NCBI RefSeq assembly: GCF_001905445.1
Contig: NZ_LIVQ01000001.1
Coordinates: 992,001 to 1,056,000, forward strand
Length of the DNA: 64,000 nt
Reading direction: 5' to 3'
Source: Streptomyces sp. CB00455
GTDB lineage: Bacteria; Actinomycetota; Actinomycetes; Streptomycetales; Streptomycetaceae
Part shown: piece by piece, positions 17,017-25,253 of the stretch
Layout: every line of letters starts with the position of its first letter
How positions within the stretch are numbered: the stretch's first letter is position 1
The notes under the pieces: model-generated
The model's input: the letters and a program-made list of their open reading frames with translations, nothing else
Told to the model about the DNA's origin: nothing
Database searches by the model: none
Position numbers and translations under genes: made by a program

Positions 17017-18405
17017 ATGCAACAGCCACGTGAACCGCAGGAGATACCCCCCGGCTGCCCCGCGCACGGGAACGTCCAGCTGTACGGCCCCTCGTTCGGT
17101 GCCGACCCCGACAGCCACTACGCGCAGCTGCGTCACTTCGGTCTCAGTGCGCCCGTGGACATCGCCCCCGACGTCCAGGTCGAGCTCGTCACGAGCTACG
17201 ACGCCGCTCTGTACGTCCTGCAGAACCCCGCCTCCTTCGTGCGCGACTCCCGTCGCTGGAACGCCCTGGGCGAGGGTCGCGTCCCGGCCGACAGCCCGGC
17301 CCTGCCCATGATGGGTTACCGCCCCAATGCGCTCTTCAGTGACGGTGCGGCACATGCGCGCCTGCGCCGGGCCGTGACCGACAGTCTCGCCACGGTCAAC
17401 GAGCACCAGCTCATCAGGCAGACACAGCAGTCCGCCAACTACTTGATCAGCCAGTTCAGTACCGACATCCGCGGCCAGGCGGAGCTGATGGCCGAGTACG
17501 CCCAGCCGCTTCCCCTGCTGGTCTTCAGCGACCTGTTCGGCTGCCCGCCCGAGATCGGCGACCGCGTGATCGCCGGGATCAGCGGCATCTTCGAGGGAAC
17601 ACCCGGGGCCGACGCGGTGCTCGGCGGGGCGCTCACCGAGCTGATCGCCCTCAAGCGGCGTCGCCCGACGGACGACCTGACGACGCGCCTGATGGAGCAC
17701 TCGGCCCAGCTGAGCGACGAGGAGGTGCTGCACCAGCTGGTCACCCTGCTCTCCGGTGGCACCGCGCCGCTGGCCGCGGCCATCGGCACCAGTAGCGCCC
17801 TGTACCTCGGTGAGGACTGGCAGGTCGGCCTCCCGGTCGAGGACGCGGTCTCCCAGACCCTCTGGAACTACGCGCCGATCGCCAACTACGCGGCGCACTA
17901 CCCGACGCACGACGTCGAAATCGGCGGCAGGGTGGTCCGGGCCAACGACCCGGTCCTCATCTCCTTCGCCGCGGCCAACACCGACCCCAAGCTCACCGAG
18001 CACCGCGAACAGCTCAGTGCCAAAGCACACTTGGCGTTCGGCGCGGGCCCGCACGCCTGTCCCGCCAAGGACCCGGCCTTCATGATCGCCGTGACTGCCG
18101 TCGAGACACTGCTCAACCAGCTTCTCGACGTCGAGCTGCGCGTCCCGTTCAAGGCGCTCACCTGGGCGCCGAGCCCGTGGAGCCGCTCGCTGGTCACCCT
18201 CCCGATCCGCTTCACCCCGAGGGCCGTCCCCCAGGCATCCGGGCCGTCCGGGCCCAGCGCGGGCCAGATGCCCCAGCAGCAGACAGCCGCCTCCTCGCCC
18301 TCCTCGCCCTCCGGCTCCGGACCCTCGCGTACGAACGCCGGTGTCGCGCCGCAGGCCAAGGGAGGACTGTTCAGCCGCTTCCTGGCATGGACCCGGGGCG
18401 AGTGA
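17017..18405 (+). CDS. Conservon cytochrome P450 with degenerate ExxR and I-helix motifs (CYP157-like)
   Basis: Protein of 462 residues. The heme loop is FGAGPHACPAKD with the thiolate at Cys348. The K-helix position that normally reads ExxR instead reads S279-Q-T-L-W, and the I-helix threonine motif is SGGTAPL (246-252), not AGxET. Loss of ExxR is an established feature of the CYP157 family, which pairs with CYP154 enzymes in S. coelicolor conservons. The C-terminal 80 residues form a Pro/Ser-rich tail. ATG 17017 has AGGAG-like pairing (GGAGCGCAGGA), ten bases after the cvnD stop. It may be a sensory or electron-transfer P450 and not a classic monooxygenase; that is inference. Confidence 0.9.
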   Translation: MQQPREPQEIPPGCPAHGNVQLYGPSFGADPDSHYAQLRHFGLSAPVDIAPDVQVELVTSYDAALYVLQNPASFVRDSRRWNALGEGRVPADSPALPMMGYRPNALFSDGAAHARLRRAVTDSLATVNEHQLIRQTQQSANYLISQFSTDIRGQAELMAEYAQPLPLLVFSDLFGCPPEIGDRVIAGISGIFEGTPGADAVLGGALTELIALKRRRPTDDLTTRLMEHSAQLSDEEVLHQLVTLLSGGTAPLAAAIGTSSALYLGEDWQVGLPVEDAVSQTLWNYAPIANYAAHYPTHDVEIGGRVVRANDPVLISFAAANTDPKLTEHREQLSAKAHLAFGAGPHACPAKDPAFMIAVTAVETLLNQLLDVELRVPFKALTWAPSPWSRSLVTLPIRFTPRAVPQASGPSGPSAGQMPQQQTAASSPSSPSGSGPSRTNAGVAPQAKGGLFSRFLAWTRGE

Positions 18406-18524
18406 GGCGAGGGCGAGTGAAGCAAGTGTGACACTGGTAACTTCCTGAGTACCCAGTGGTAGTGGATGCTCTAACGATCATGTGGGTATGCATGGCGGCT
18501 GGTTCTCAGGAAGGAGCCGCCATC

Positions 18525-19772
18525 ATGGGCGTTGCCACAATTCCGTCGTACGACCGCCGGGCGTCCGCCTCCCTCTTCTCCCGTCTGCGGACGGCTGGAG
18601 GGCAGGCCGACCCCTTCCCGATATACGCCGGACTCCTCTCACGGGGCGAGGTGGTACCCGCCCCCTGGGGCGGCTTCGCCGTGACCGGCTTCGCCGCCTG
18701 TGACCAGGTTCTGCGCACCCGTCAATGGCTGGAGCCCGACCGGGAGTGGCGGGAGCGCCAGGGGCCCGGGACGCGCTGGAACGCGCCCTCCTCACGCGAG
18801 ATGAGCAACACGCTCGCCGCTCTCAACCCCCCGGACCACACCAAGGCGAGACGGGCGGCGGGCACGTTCGACCGAGCCACTGTGGAGCGCATCGGCCGCA
18901 ATGTGCACCGGACCACGGATCGGCTCCTCGACGCCTTCACGGAGCGAATACGCACCGGCGAGGCGGACTTCTCGGAGCTCGTCTGCGAGGAGCTGCCGGT
19001 GGCCACCATAGGCGACTGGCTCGGGCTGCCGCAGGCCGACTGGCCCACGCTGCGGCAGTTGACCCACGATCAGGTCTTCACCCAGGAGCTGCTGCCGTCG
19101 GCCAGCCAACTGGCTTTGTCCGACGCGGCCACGGCCGAACTCCGCACGTACTTCACGGACCTGGTGCGTGATCGGCGCTCCCGCCCCGGCGATGACCCCG
19201 TCACCCGGTGGATCCGGACGTGGGACGCGATCGAGCCCGACCAGGACAAGGCCGACGAGGGCGTCTACTTCCTGGTGTTGTTCGTCCTGCTGGCCGCCCT
19301 GGAAACCACCGCGACCCTCCTCTCGACGATGACGCTCCGCCTCGTCGAGAGCCCGGAACGCTGGGACATGGTCGCCGACAATCCGGGGCTCGTACCCGGG
19401 TTCGTGGAGGAAACGCTCCGCTACGACCCGCCCACCCACGTGATCAGCAGGGTCGCATCGCAGGACTCCGTGCTGGGGGGCATCGAGATCCGCCGCGACG
19501 AGATGGTCCACCTCATGATCGGAGCGGCGCACCGGGACCCGGCCAGACACAGCCACGCGGACCGGTTCGACCCCGAACGCACACCCGGCCACCTCGCATT
19601 CAGTGGCGGCATCCACTACTGCCTCGGCGCGCCGCTGGCGCGCCTCGAAGCCCAGACCCTTCTCCGCCGACTGATCCGGCGCCTTCCCCGCCTCACCCTC
19701 GTACGCCCCCCGTCGATGGCGCCCCGTGTGGCGTTCCGGCGCCTGCTGAATCTGGACGTGGCACTCGCATGA
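18525..19772 (+). CDS. Cytochrome P450, canonical motifs (second conservon P450)
   Basis: Protein of 415 residues. It has the canonical K-helix EETLR (E295, R298), FSGGIHYCLGAPLARLE heme loop with Cys366, and a slightly altered I-helix LAALETTATL that keeps the acid-alcohol pair (ETT). So it should bind heme, oxygen and a substrate normally, and could be the catalytic partner to the degenerate P450 upstream. Start ATG 18525 is preceded by AGGAAGGAG; an in-frame start at 18456 lacks such a site. A 119-base gap to the previous gene leaves room for its own promoter. Stop overlaps the crotonase start. Confidence 0.92.
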   Translation: MGVATIPSYDRRASASLFSRLRTAGGQADPFPIYAGLLSRGEVVPAPWGGFAVTGFAACDQVLRTRQWLEPDREWRERQGPGTRWNAPSSREMSNTLAALNPPDHTKARRAAGTFDRATVERIGRNVHRTTDRLLDAFTERIRTGEADFSELVCEELPVATIGDWLGLPQADWPTLRQLTHDQVFTQELLPSASQLALSDAATAELRTYFTDLVRDRRSRPGDDPVTRWIRTWDAIEPDQDKADEGVYFLVLFVLLAALETTATLLSTMTLRLVESPERWDMVADNPGLVPGFVEETLRYDPPTHVISRVASQDSVLGGIEIRRDEMVHLMIGAAHRDPARHSHADRFDPERTPGHLAFSGGIHYCLGAPLARLEAQTLLRRLIRRLPRLTLVRPPSMAPRVAFRRLLNLDVALA

Positions 19773-20554
19773 CCGAATCGGTCCCCACCCCCGCACACGC
19801 CCGGACCGCTCCCAAGGCGATACGTACCGAGCAGGACGGTCCCGTCCTGCATGTCCGCCTCAATCCCTGGGGGCAGGAGGACACGCTGGACGCCGCAGTC
19901 CTCGACGACCTCACCACCCTGCTCGACGACCTCCACGAGAGACCCGACGTCCGGATCCTGACGCTGTCGTCCCTCGGTACGGACTTCTGCCTGGGTGCCG
20001 ACCGGGGCGAGTACCAGGAGGCATTGGCCGCCGATCCGTCCGGCGTGGCCCTGCGGCGCATCGCCGACAAGGCGCACCGCCTGTGCCAGGCCCTGGAGAA
20101 CACCCACGCGGTCACCATCGCCCGGCTGCACGGGCGGGTCATCGGCGCGGGTCTCGCCCTCGCCTCCTTCTGCGATCTGCGCGCCGGCGCCGACACCAGC
20201 CGCTTTCGCATGCCGGAGGTCGGCATAGGGCTGCCGCCGGCGTGGGGCGGGGCGATGGGACGCCTGGTCTCCGAGGTTGGCACCTCCAGGATTCGCGAGC
20301 TCATGCTCACCTGCGACGTCTTCGACGCCGACACGGCCCACCGTATCGGCCTGCTCCACCGGACCGCCCCGCTCGACCAGCTGGACAAGGTGGTCGATTC
20401 CTGGACCAGGCCCCTCGTCCGACGCTCGCCCGAAGCACTCGTCCTGACCAAGCGGATGCTGGCCGGCTACGCACGGGCGGACAGGACGGCAGACGTCTCC
20501 CTGCTCGACTCCCACCTCCTGGCCGCCACTCTCCACCAGCACGCAAGGGGCTGA
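19769..20554 (+). CDS. Enoyl-CoA hydratase/isomerase (crotonase) family protein in conservon operon
   Basis: Protein of 261 residues. The crotonase oxyanion region is present as VIGAGLALASFCDLRAG, and RMPEVGIGLPPAWGG carries an acidic residue at the usual catalytic position. The N-terminal CoA-binding part reads FCLGADRGEYQ, a variant of the common CAGADL, so the adenine-binding loop is altered. The ATG overlaps the P450 stop (ATGA), so it is co-translated with the P450. It could process an acyl-CoA or a carrier-bound substrate of the P450. Not a standard conservon component. Confidence 0.88.
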   Translation: MTESVPTPAHARTAPKAIRTEQDGPVLHVRLNPWGQEDTLDAAVLDDLTTLLDDLHERPDVRILTLSSLGTDFCLGADRGEYQEALAADPSGVALRRIADKAHRLCQALENTHAVTIARLHGRVIGAGLALASFCDLRAGADTSRFRMPEVGIGLPPAWGGAMGRLVSEVGTSRIRELMLTCDVFDADTAHRIGLLHRTAPLDQLDKVVDSWTRPLVRRSPEALVLTKRMLAGYARADRTADVSLLDSHLLAATLHQHARG

Positions 20555-20948
20555 CCCCTCCCCGGCCGACGCGGGCTTCCGGCCGCCCGCGGCCCGCCAC
20601 GGCATGGGGCGGCCGGGTGCCTGTCCGCGTGGCGGGCACAGTCCGCGCGGCGAGGTACCTGCCCACGCACGACCGGATCGGGCACCTCGCGCCGGGCTCG
20701 CAGCCGCGTCGGCTGGTACTCCAGCTGGACTTCGGCATAGGTCCTGGTCAACGGCCCCAGCATGGGTACGGTCGCGGGATGATGCCGGGTTGTACCCGTA
20801 CCTCGTGGACCAGCTCTCAAAAGGCGGCACAGCGGGGGCGGTGCCAGCCACTGGCACCGCGGTCCGGACGAAGCAGCGCCGGCCGTACGCCAACGGGCCC
20901 TGGCCGAAGCATGCGACCACACCGCGACCACCAGGGCTCCGGACGCAC
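20555..20948. other. Intergenic region with a hairpin; possible minus-strand coding remnant
   Basis: No complete gene is supported. A perfect 10-bp stem with a 3-base loop (GCGGTGCCAG/CTGGCACCGC) lies at 20838-20860 and might end the conservon transcript or that from the other side. On the minus strand around 20650-20765 a short stretch beginning MLGPLTRTYAEVQL has acceptable codon bias but no recognisable family and no clear end, so it may be a gene fragment. Confidence 0.4.
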
Positions 20949-20985
20949 GGAAGGCCGCCCTCCCATGGATGAGAGAACGGCCTCC
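20949..20985 (-). terminator. Imperfect hairpin downstream of tRNA-Pro
   Basis: On the minus strand GGAGGCCG pairs with CGGCCTTCC across a GC-rich loop, about 20 bases beyond the 3' end of tRNA-Pro. Position fits a factor-independent terminator or processing signal; no U-tract, as is common in Streptomyces. Confidence 0.45.
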
Positions 20986-21004
20986 GACCTGCGTTTCCGC
21001 ACAG

Positions 21005-21078
<74 letters not shown>

Positions 21079-21088
21079 ATGCCCGCTG

Positions 21089-21107
21089 ACCTGGGGTTTC
21101 CCCAGGT
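21089..21107. other. Perfect 8-bp hairpin upstream of tRNA-Pro
   Basis: ACCTGGGG and CCCCAGGT flank a TTT loop directly 5' of the tRNA gene (minus strand). On either strand it could form a compact stem-loop. It might terminate leftward transcription coming from the kinase region or be part of the tRNA precursor leader. Confidence 0.4.
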
Positions 21108-21175
21108 TGAACGCGCAGGAGAACAATACCGCACTTCACCGGGTGGTCGCGCGCACCTTTGCCGCCGGCGTTCCC

Positions 21176-21375
21176 GTGGGGACCGTCGGCGTCCATCCCG
21201 TGGACGCGGCTCACGAGGCCGTCGGCGGTGGCAGTACGGCGCTGCGCGTGTACGGCACGCGCTGGACGAGGCCGCTGAGCAGCCAGTCGAGGTCCGAGAG
21301 CAGGCAGCTGGTCTCCGTCGCCGCTCCGCTGCCCATGGGGGTGCGCTCCTTGCCGGGGTGAGGGGTCGGGATCAT
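21176..21375 (-). pseudogene. Frameshifted, truncated cvnB (roadblock) remnant
   Basis: The minus-strand frame starts at ATG 21375, overlapping the stop of the kinase gene (ATGA), and encodes 54 residues ending at 21211. Residues 27-48 (SDLDWLLSGLVQRVPYTRSA plus VL) are the start of a roadblock/LC7 domain. Directly after AVL the match jumps to another frame: TADGLVSRVHGMDADGPH, as expected for the next part of the domain if one base was lost near 21230. Similarity then ends; the remaining two thirds of the domain is missing and no cvnC or cvnD follows before tRNA-Pro. This looks like a decayed conservon. Confidence 0.8.
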
Positions 21376-23369
21376 GCCTGGCTCTCCGACTGGGCGAGGC
21401 CGAAGCCCCGTCGGAAGGCGGCCATCAAGCCGGGGTCGTTCACGGGTTGCTCCCTGTCGTCGAGCGCGAGCCGGGGAGCGGGCGCGTCCCGCAGTTGTGG
21501 TGCGAGGTGCTGCTGGGCGTGGCGGCGGGGCAACGGAGGCCGGTCATGGACGGAGCGCACGGCGGGGACGGGCACGAACGCGTGCGACGGCGGCCCGACC
21601 GGGACCGGCACGACCGGGGGCGGCACGGACAGGGCCGGAACAGGCACGACCGGCACCGGCGCGAGGACGGGCGCGACGGGCACCGGCGTGACCGGCCCCG
21701 GCGCGAAGACGGGCGCGACCTGGACCGGCGCGAACGGCACCGGCGTGGAGACGGACGTATCCGGCGCAGGCGCGAACGGCACCGGCGTGGAGACGGACGT
21801 ATCCGGCACAGGCGCGAACGGCACCGGCGTGGAGACGGACGTATCCGGCGCAGGCGCGAACGGCACCGGCGTGGAGACGGACATATCCGGCGCAGGCGCG
21901 AACGGCGCCGGCCCGAAGACGGACGCGTCCGGCGCAGGTGTGACCGGGACCGGAGCCGGTACGCCCCCGTGCGGCGCGGCCACCGGCGCCGCACGGGCCG
22001 CCTCCCGGACTGCGGGCCCGGTCGGGGAACCGGCAGCGGCAGCGGCGCCCGGCCACCTCCCGGGGGCCGCCCGGGGGGCGGTGACGCGTACCGGCTCCAG
22101 CGGCGGCGCCGCCTCCCCCGTCCCCCACGACGCGGCACGGGAGCCGTCCGCGGCGTCGGCGGCGCCCGGCCCCTGGGCGCCGAGCAGTTCCTGCGGCAGG
22201 ACCAGCACGGCGAGCACCCCGCCGTAGATGTTGGACTTGAGCTCGACGGCGATCCCGTGCCGCCGGGCCAGCGCGGCCGCCACGAACAGGCCGATGCGCC
22301 CGTCCGCCGGCAGATGCCGGACGCCGACCTGGTCGGGGTCGCCGAGCAGGGCGTTCATCCGGCGCTGTTCCTCCGCCGACATGCCCAGCCCGCGGTCCTC
22401 CACCTCGACGGCGATCCCGGCCGTGACCCGCTCCGCCCGAAGCACCACGTCGGTGTCGGGAGCGGAGAACACCGTGGCGTTCTCGACCAGTTCGGCCAGC
22501 AGGTGCACGACGTCGGCGACGGCGTGGCCCCGGACGCTGCCTCCGGCCGGCGGCACGACCTTGACGCGGGTGTACTGCTCGACCTCGGCGGCCGAGGAGC
22601 GGAGCACCTCGCTCAAGTCGACGGGCCGGGTCCACTGGCGCCGGGAAGCGGAGCCGCCGAGCACGGCGAGGTTCTCGGCGTGGCGGCGGATCCGGGTCGC
22701 GAGGTGGTCGACCTGGAAGAGCTCCTTGAGCAGGTCCGGGTCCTCCACCGTGTCCTCCAGTTCGTCCAGCAGCGAGATCTCGCGGTGGACCAGGGACTGG
22801 AGCCGGCGGGCGAGGTTGACGAAGACCTCGATCTTCCGTTCGCTGTCGGACGGAGCGGCGGGGCCGGCCAGCCGTACGAGGGTCGCGTGGGCCTGTTCGC
22901 GGGCGCCGCGCAACTCCTGGGAGAGCAGCCAGAATTCGTCCACCCCGGCCGGGTCCGCGCCGGGCGGGGGCGCGGAGGGCCCGGCGCGCACCGCGCGCGG
23001 CGGGGTCTCGCCGCGCTCCAGCCGGTCGGCGGCGGTCCGCAGCTCCTGGCGGCCGCGCACGCTGGAGCGGCGCAGCGCCTCGCACCGGTCCCGGACGGCC
23101 GAGGCCGCGCGCCGGGCTCCGAGGAGGGCGGCGGCGAGGGCCCCGACGACGAGGAGGCCGCAGCCGGCGAGCACGGGCCAGAGCCGGGCGTCGCGGTCTG
23201 CGGCTCCGCCGCCGAGCTGGAGGGTGAAGATGACCGCCGCGGCGCCGCTGAGCCCGGCGGCGAGCGTGGGCAGTACGGCGGCGCGGACCAGCTGGGGCCG
23301 TATCTGCCGGGCGGGACCGGTGACGGCGTGTCTCGACGGGGCGTGGCGGGCGGCGCGGGGTCCGGACAT
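21372..23369 (-). CDS. CvnA-like sensor histidine kinase-type ATPase with long Pro/Val repeat tail
   Basis: Protein of 665 residues. Two hydrophobic helices near the N-terminus (about 28-50 and 62-84) are followed by a coiled region with HREISLLDELEDTVED and a GHKL ATPase domain (N-box LLAELVENATVFSAPDT, G-box DRGLGMSAEEQ, and DGRIGLFVAAALARRHG). A low-complexity tail of about 270 residues contains 14-residue Pro-rich repeats. This is the architecture of nitrate/conservon-type kinases. Start ATG 23369. Its stop overlaps a roadblock remnant, so it was once the first gene of a conservon and may now act without its own partners. Confidence 0.92.
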   Translation of the reverse strand: MSGPRAARHAPSRHAVTGPARQIRPQLVRAAVLPTLAAGLSGAAAVIFTLQLGGGAADRDARLWPVLAGCGLLVVGALAAALLGARRAASAVRDRCEALRRSSVRGRQELRTAADRLERGETPPRAVRAGPSAPPPGADPAGVDEFWLLSQELRGAREQAHATLVRLAGPAAPSDSERKIEVFVNLARRLQSLVHREISLLDELEDTVEDPDLLKELFQVDHLATRIRRHAENLAVLGGSASRRQWTRPVDLSEVLRSSAAEVEQYTRVKVVPPAGGSVRGHAVADVVHLLAELVENATVFSAPDTDVVLRAERVTAGIAVEVEDRGLGMSAEEQRRMNALLGDPDQVGVRHLPADGRIGLFVAAALARRHGIAVELKSNIYGGVLAVLVLPQELLGAQGPGAADAADGSRAASWGTGEAAPPLEPVRVTAPRAAPGRWPGAAAAAGSPTGPAVREAARAAPVAAPHGGVPAPVPVTPAPDASVFGPAPFAPAPDMSVSTPVPFAPAPDTSVSTPVPFAPVPDTSVSTPVPFAPAPDTSVSTPVPFAPVQVAPVFAPGPVTPVPVAPVLAPVPVVPVPALSVPPPVVPVPVGPPSHAFVPVPAVRSVHDRPPLPRRHAQQHLAPQLRDAPAPRLALDDREQPVNDPGLMAAFRRGFGLAQSESQA
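21727..21936 (-). repeat. 42-base tandem repeat inside the kinase gene
   Basis: Four near-perfect copies of a 42-base unit, then a fifth diverged copy. It keeps the frame and encodes the 14-residue unit APDTSVSTPVPFAP. Copies differ by single bases, so the array expanded recently or is kept uniform by slippage. It lies in the disordered C-terminal tail. Confidence 0.93.
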
Positions 23370-23898
23370 CGGCGTCCTCGGTACGTGGGACCCGGCCCCC
23401 AGCGATCCCGGGGCCCGGTGTTGATCACCGGATACCCACGCTAGACCGCACCCTCCCGCCCCGGGCGGCCGGTTGGGGAAATTCGCGGGGGTGCTTCCCG
23501 CTCCCGGTGGAGCGCTCGTACAGCCGCCCGAATCCGCCGGACCCCGCAGTCGCGGACAGGGACCGGGCGCGAGCCCCCGGGCTCGGCACGCGCCACCCGC
23601 CGGAACGCACGTACCGGAGGCCGCCGGGCCGGAGCCGGCCTGGTCGGAAGGCCGGGTCGGAAGCCTCACCGGAGCCGGCCGGGCCGGAGCCGCCCAGGTC
23701 GGAAGCCTGGTCGGAAGCCGAGCCCGGAAGCGTGGTCGGAGCCGGCCTGGCCGGAGGCCACCCGTCCGCGACGCACACCGCCGACCGCCCACCACCCGCC
23801 ACCCGCCACGGACGGACCCGTCCGCCTGCTGCCCGGCCCACGGCCTCACCCGCGGCTCCGGCCGCCCCGGGCCGAAGGCCGATGAACGGGGCCGGCCG
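23370..23898. other. Intergenic, GC-rich, with irregular short repeats
   Basis: About 530 bases between the kinase start and the end of the metallo-beta-lactamase-fold gene. It contains the promoter side of the kinase near 23400-23450 and, at about 23610-23765, many interleaved copies of GGTCGGAAGCC, GGAGCCGG and related words. Open frames across it are driven by the repeats and have no recognisable family. Confidence 0.5.
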
Positions 23899-25098
23899 TT
23901 ACGACTGGACCGCTTCGGGCTCCTCGCGGACCACGCCCGTCACCCTGGCCGTGGCGACCACGGCCGAGGACACGGCCGGCGTGGCGGGGCCCCCCGCCAC
24001 GAAGGGCCGCCACCACGGCTGCGCCGGGGCCCCGGCCGCGCCCGGCTCGAAGGGCTGGCCCGGGATCGGCAGGGCGACCGCCGCTCCGGCCCCCTCGGCG
24101 GCGGCCAGGGTGCCCCCGCCCGGCTCCTCCCACGGGTGGGGCGCCAGGTTGAAGGTGCCCCAGTGGATCGGCAGCATCGTGCCGTGCGGGGTACCGCCCT
24201 GGAGGTCGAGGTGGGCCCGCATGCCCTCCTCGGGCGTCATGTGGATGTCGGGCCAGTATTCGGAGTAGGCCCCGATCTGGATCATCGTCGCGTCGAAGGG
24301 CCCGTGTGCGGCGCCGATCTCCTTGAAGCCGGGGAAGTAGCCGGTGTCACCGCTGTGGTAGATGCGGTGCTCGTCCCCGGTGACGACCCAGGACGCCCAC
24401 AGGGTGTGCTGCTGGTTGCGCAGGCCGCGCCCGCAGAAGTGCCGGGCGGGCGTCGCGGTGAGCGTGAGCCCGGCGACCTCGGTGCTCTCGTTCCAGTCGA
24501 GCTCGCGCAGCCGGCCGGCCGGGACGCCCCAGCGCTCCAGGTGCGCGCCGACTCCCAGCGGGACGGCGAAGAGCGTGTCCGTACCGGCCAGAGCCTTGAT
24601 CGTCGGAAGGTCGAGGTGGTCGTAGTGGTCGTGCGAGATGACCACGACGTCGACCTCCCCCAGCGAGGCCAGCGGCACCGGCACGGGGTGCAGCCGCCTG
24701 GGCCCGGCGAAGGGGAAGGGGGAGCAGCGCTCGCCCCACACCGGATCGAACAGCACCCGCCGGCCGTCGATCTCCGCGAGGACGCTGGAGTGCCCCATCC
24801 AGGTGAGCCGCAGCCCGCTCGCGGGCGGCTTCGCCAGCTCCGCGAGGGTCGTCGGGTAGACGGGGACGGGCGCGCCGGGGTTGCGCCGGATCCGCTGCTC
24901 CTTGCGGAAGTAGATCTTGGCGAACTCCGCCATGGAGCCCGAGGGCCGGGTCCGGGCGCCGACAGGGTTCTGGAAGGTGCCGTCGGCGAAGTTCGGCGAG
25001 CGGTGGATGCGCTCCAGCCGCGCCCCGGACGGGTCCGCCCCGAAGGCTTCGGGACGCAGGGCGCGCAGCCGGGGACGCAAGGGACGGGAGCCGGTCAA
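23899..25098 (-). CDS. Metallo-beta-lactamase-fold hydrolase (NAPE-PLD/UlaG-like)
   Basis: Protein of about 399 residues. SHDHYDHLDLPTIKAL carries HxHxDH, HSSVLAEIDGRRVLFDPV precedes it, and later IYHSGDTGYF and LPIHWGTFNL provide the remaining metal ligands, matching the UlaG/NAPE-PLD-type lactonase or phosphodiesterase branch. The N-terminal ERIHRSPNFADGTFQNP is the conserved opening of this branch. I chose TTG 25098 because AGGAGG lies five bases upstream; an ATG at 25182 would add residues lacking family likeness. Cytosolic; substrate unknown. Confidence 0.9.
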   Translation of the reverse strand: MTGSRPLRPRLRALRPEAFGADPSGARLERIHRSPNFADGTFQNPVGARTRPSGSMAEFAKIYFRKEQRIRRNPGAPVPVYPTTLAELAKPPASGLRLTWMGHSSVLAEIDGRRVLFDPVWGERCSPFPFAGPRRLHPVPVPLASLGEVDVVVISHDHYDHLDLPTIKALAGTDTLFAVPLGVGAHLERWGVPAGRLRELDWNESTEVAGLTLTATPARHFCGRGLRNQQHTLWASWVVTGDEHRIYHSGDTGYFPGFKEIGAAHGPFDATMIQIGAYSEYWPDIHMTPEEGMRAHLDLQGGTPHGTMLPIHWGTFNLAPHPWEEPGGGTLAAAEGAGAAVALPIPGQPFEPGAAGAPAQPWWRPFVAGGPATPAVSSAVVATARVTGVVREEPEAVQS

Positions 25099-25155
25099 GG
25101 CGCCTCCTGAAGGGATGGGGTCGGGACGGTCGTCGGTCTTCGACCATCCCAACGC

Positions 25156-25198
25156 ACACGTGCCCCGAAGGATTCCGTACACGCGCCCCGAAGGATTG
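25156..25198. repeat. Two 20-base direct repeats upstream of the MBL-fold gene
   Basis: The word CGCCCCGAAGGATT (second copy) and its near twin TGCCCCGAAGGATT, each within a 20-base unit beginning ACACG, recur with a 23-base period about 60-100 bases upstream of the TTG start. They could be a tandem binding site near the promoter or a local duplication. Confidence 0.6.
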
Positions 25199-25208
25199 CG
25201 CTCACGGT

Positions 25209-25251
25209 CCCGTCCTCTTCCGCCGCGCCCGGCACGGCGGAAGAGGACGGG
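25209..25251 (-). terminator. Strong hairpin terminator of the SGNH hydrolase gene
   Basis: A perfect 17-bp stem (CCCGTCCTCTTCCGCCG and its complement) with a 9-base loop starts three bases after the SGNH hydrolase stop. It is probably bidirectional only in structure; placement fits the minus-strand gene. Confidence 0.85.
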
Positions 25252-25253
25252 GA

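Noticed and set aside
20604..20972. Plus-strand frame between the crotonase and tRNA-Pro
   Set aside because: Runs through hairpins, has no known motif and no binding site.
23473..25110. 545-codon plus-strand frame across the repeats and the MBL gene
   Set aside because: Antisense to a clear MBL-fold gene and extended only by low-complexity GC repeats.
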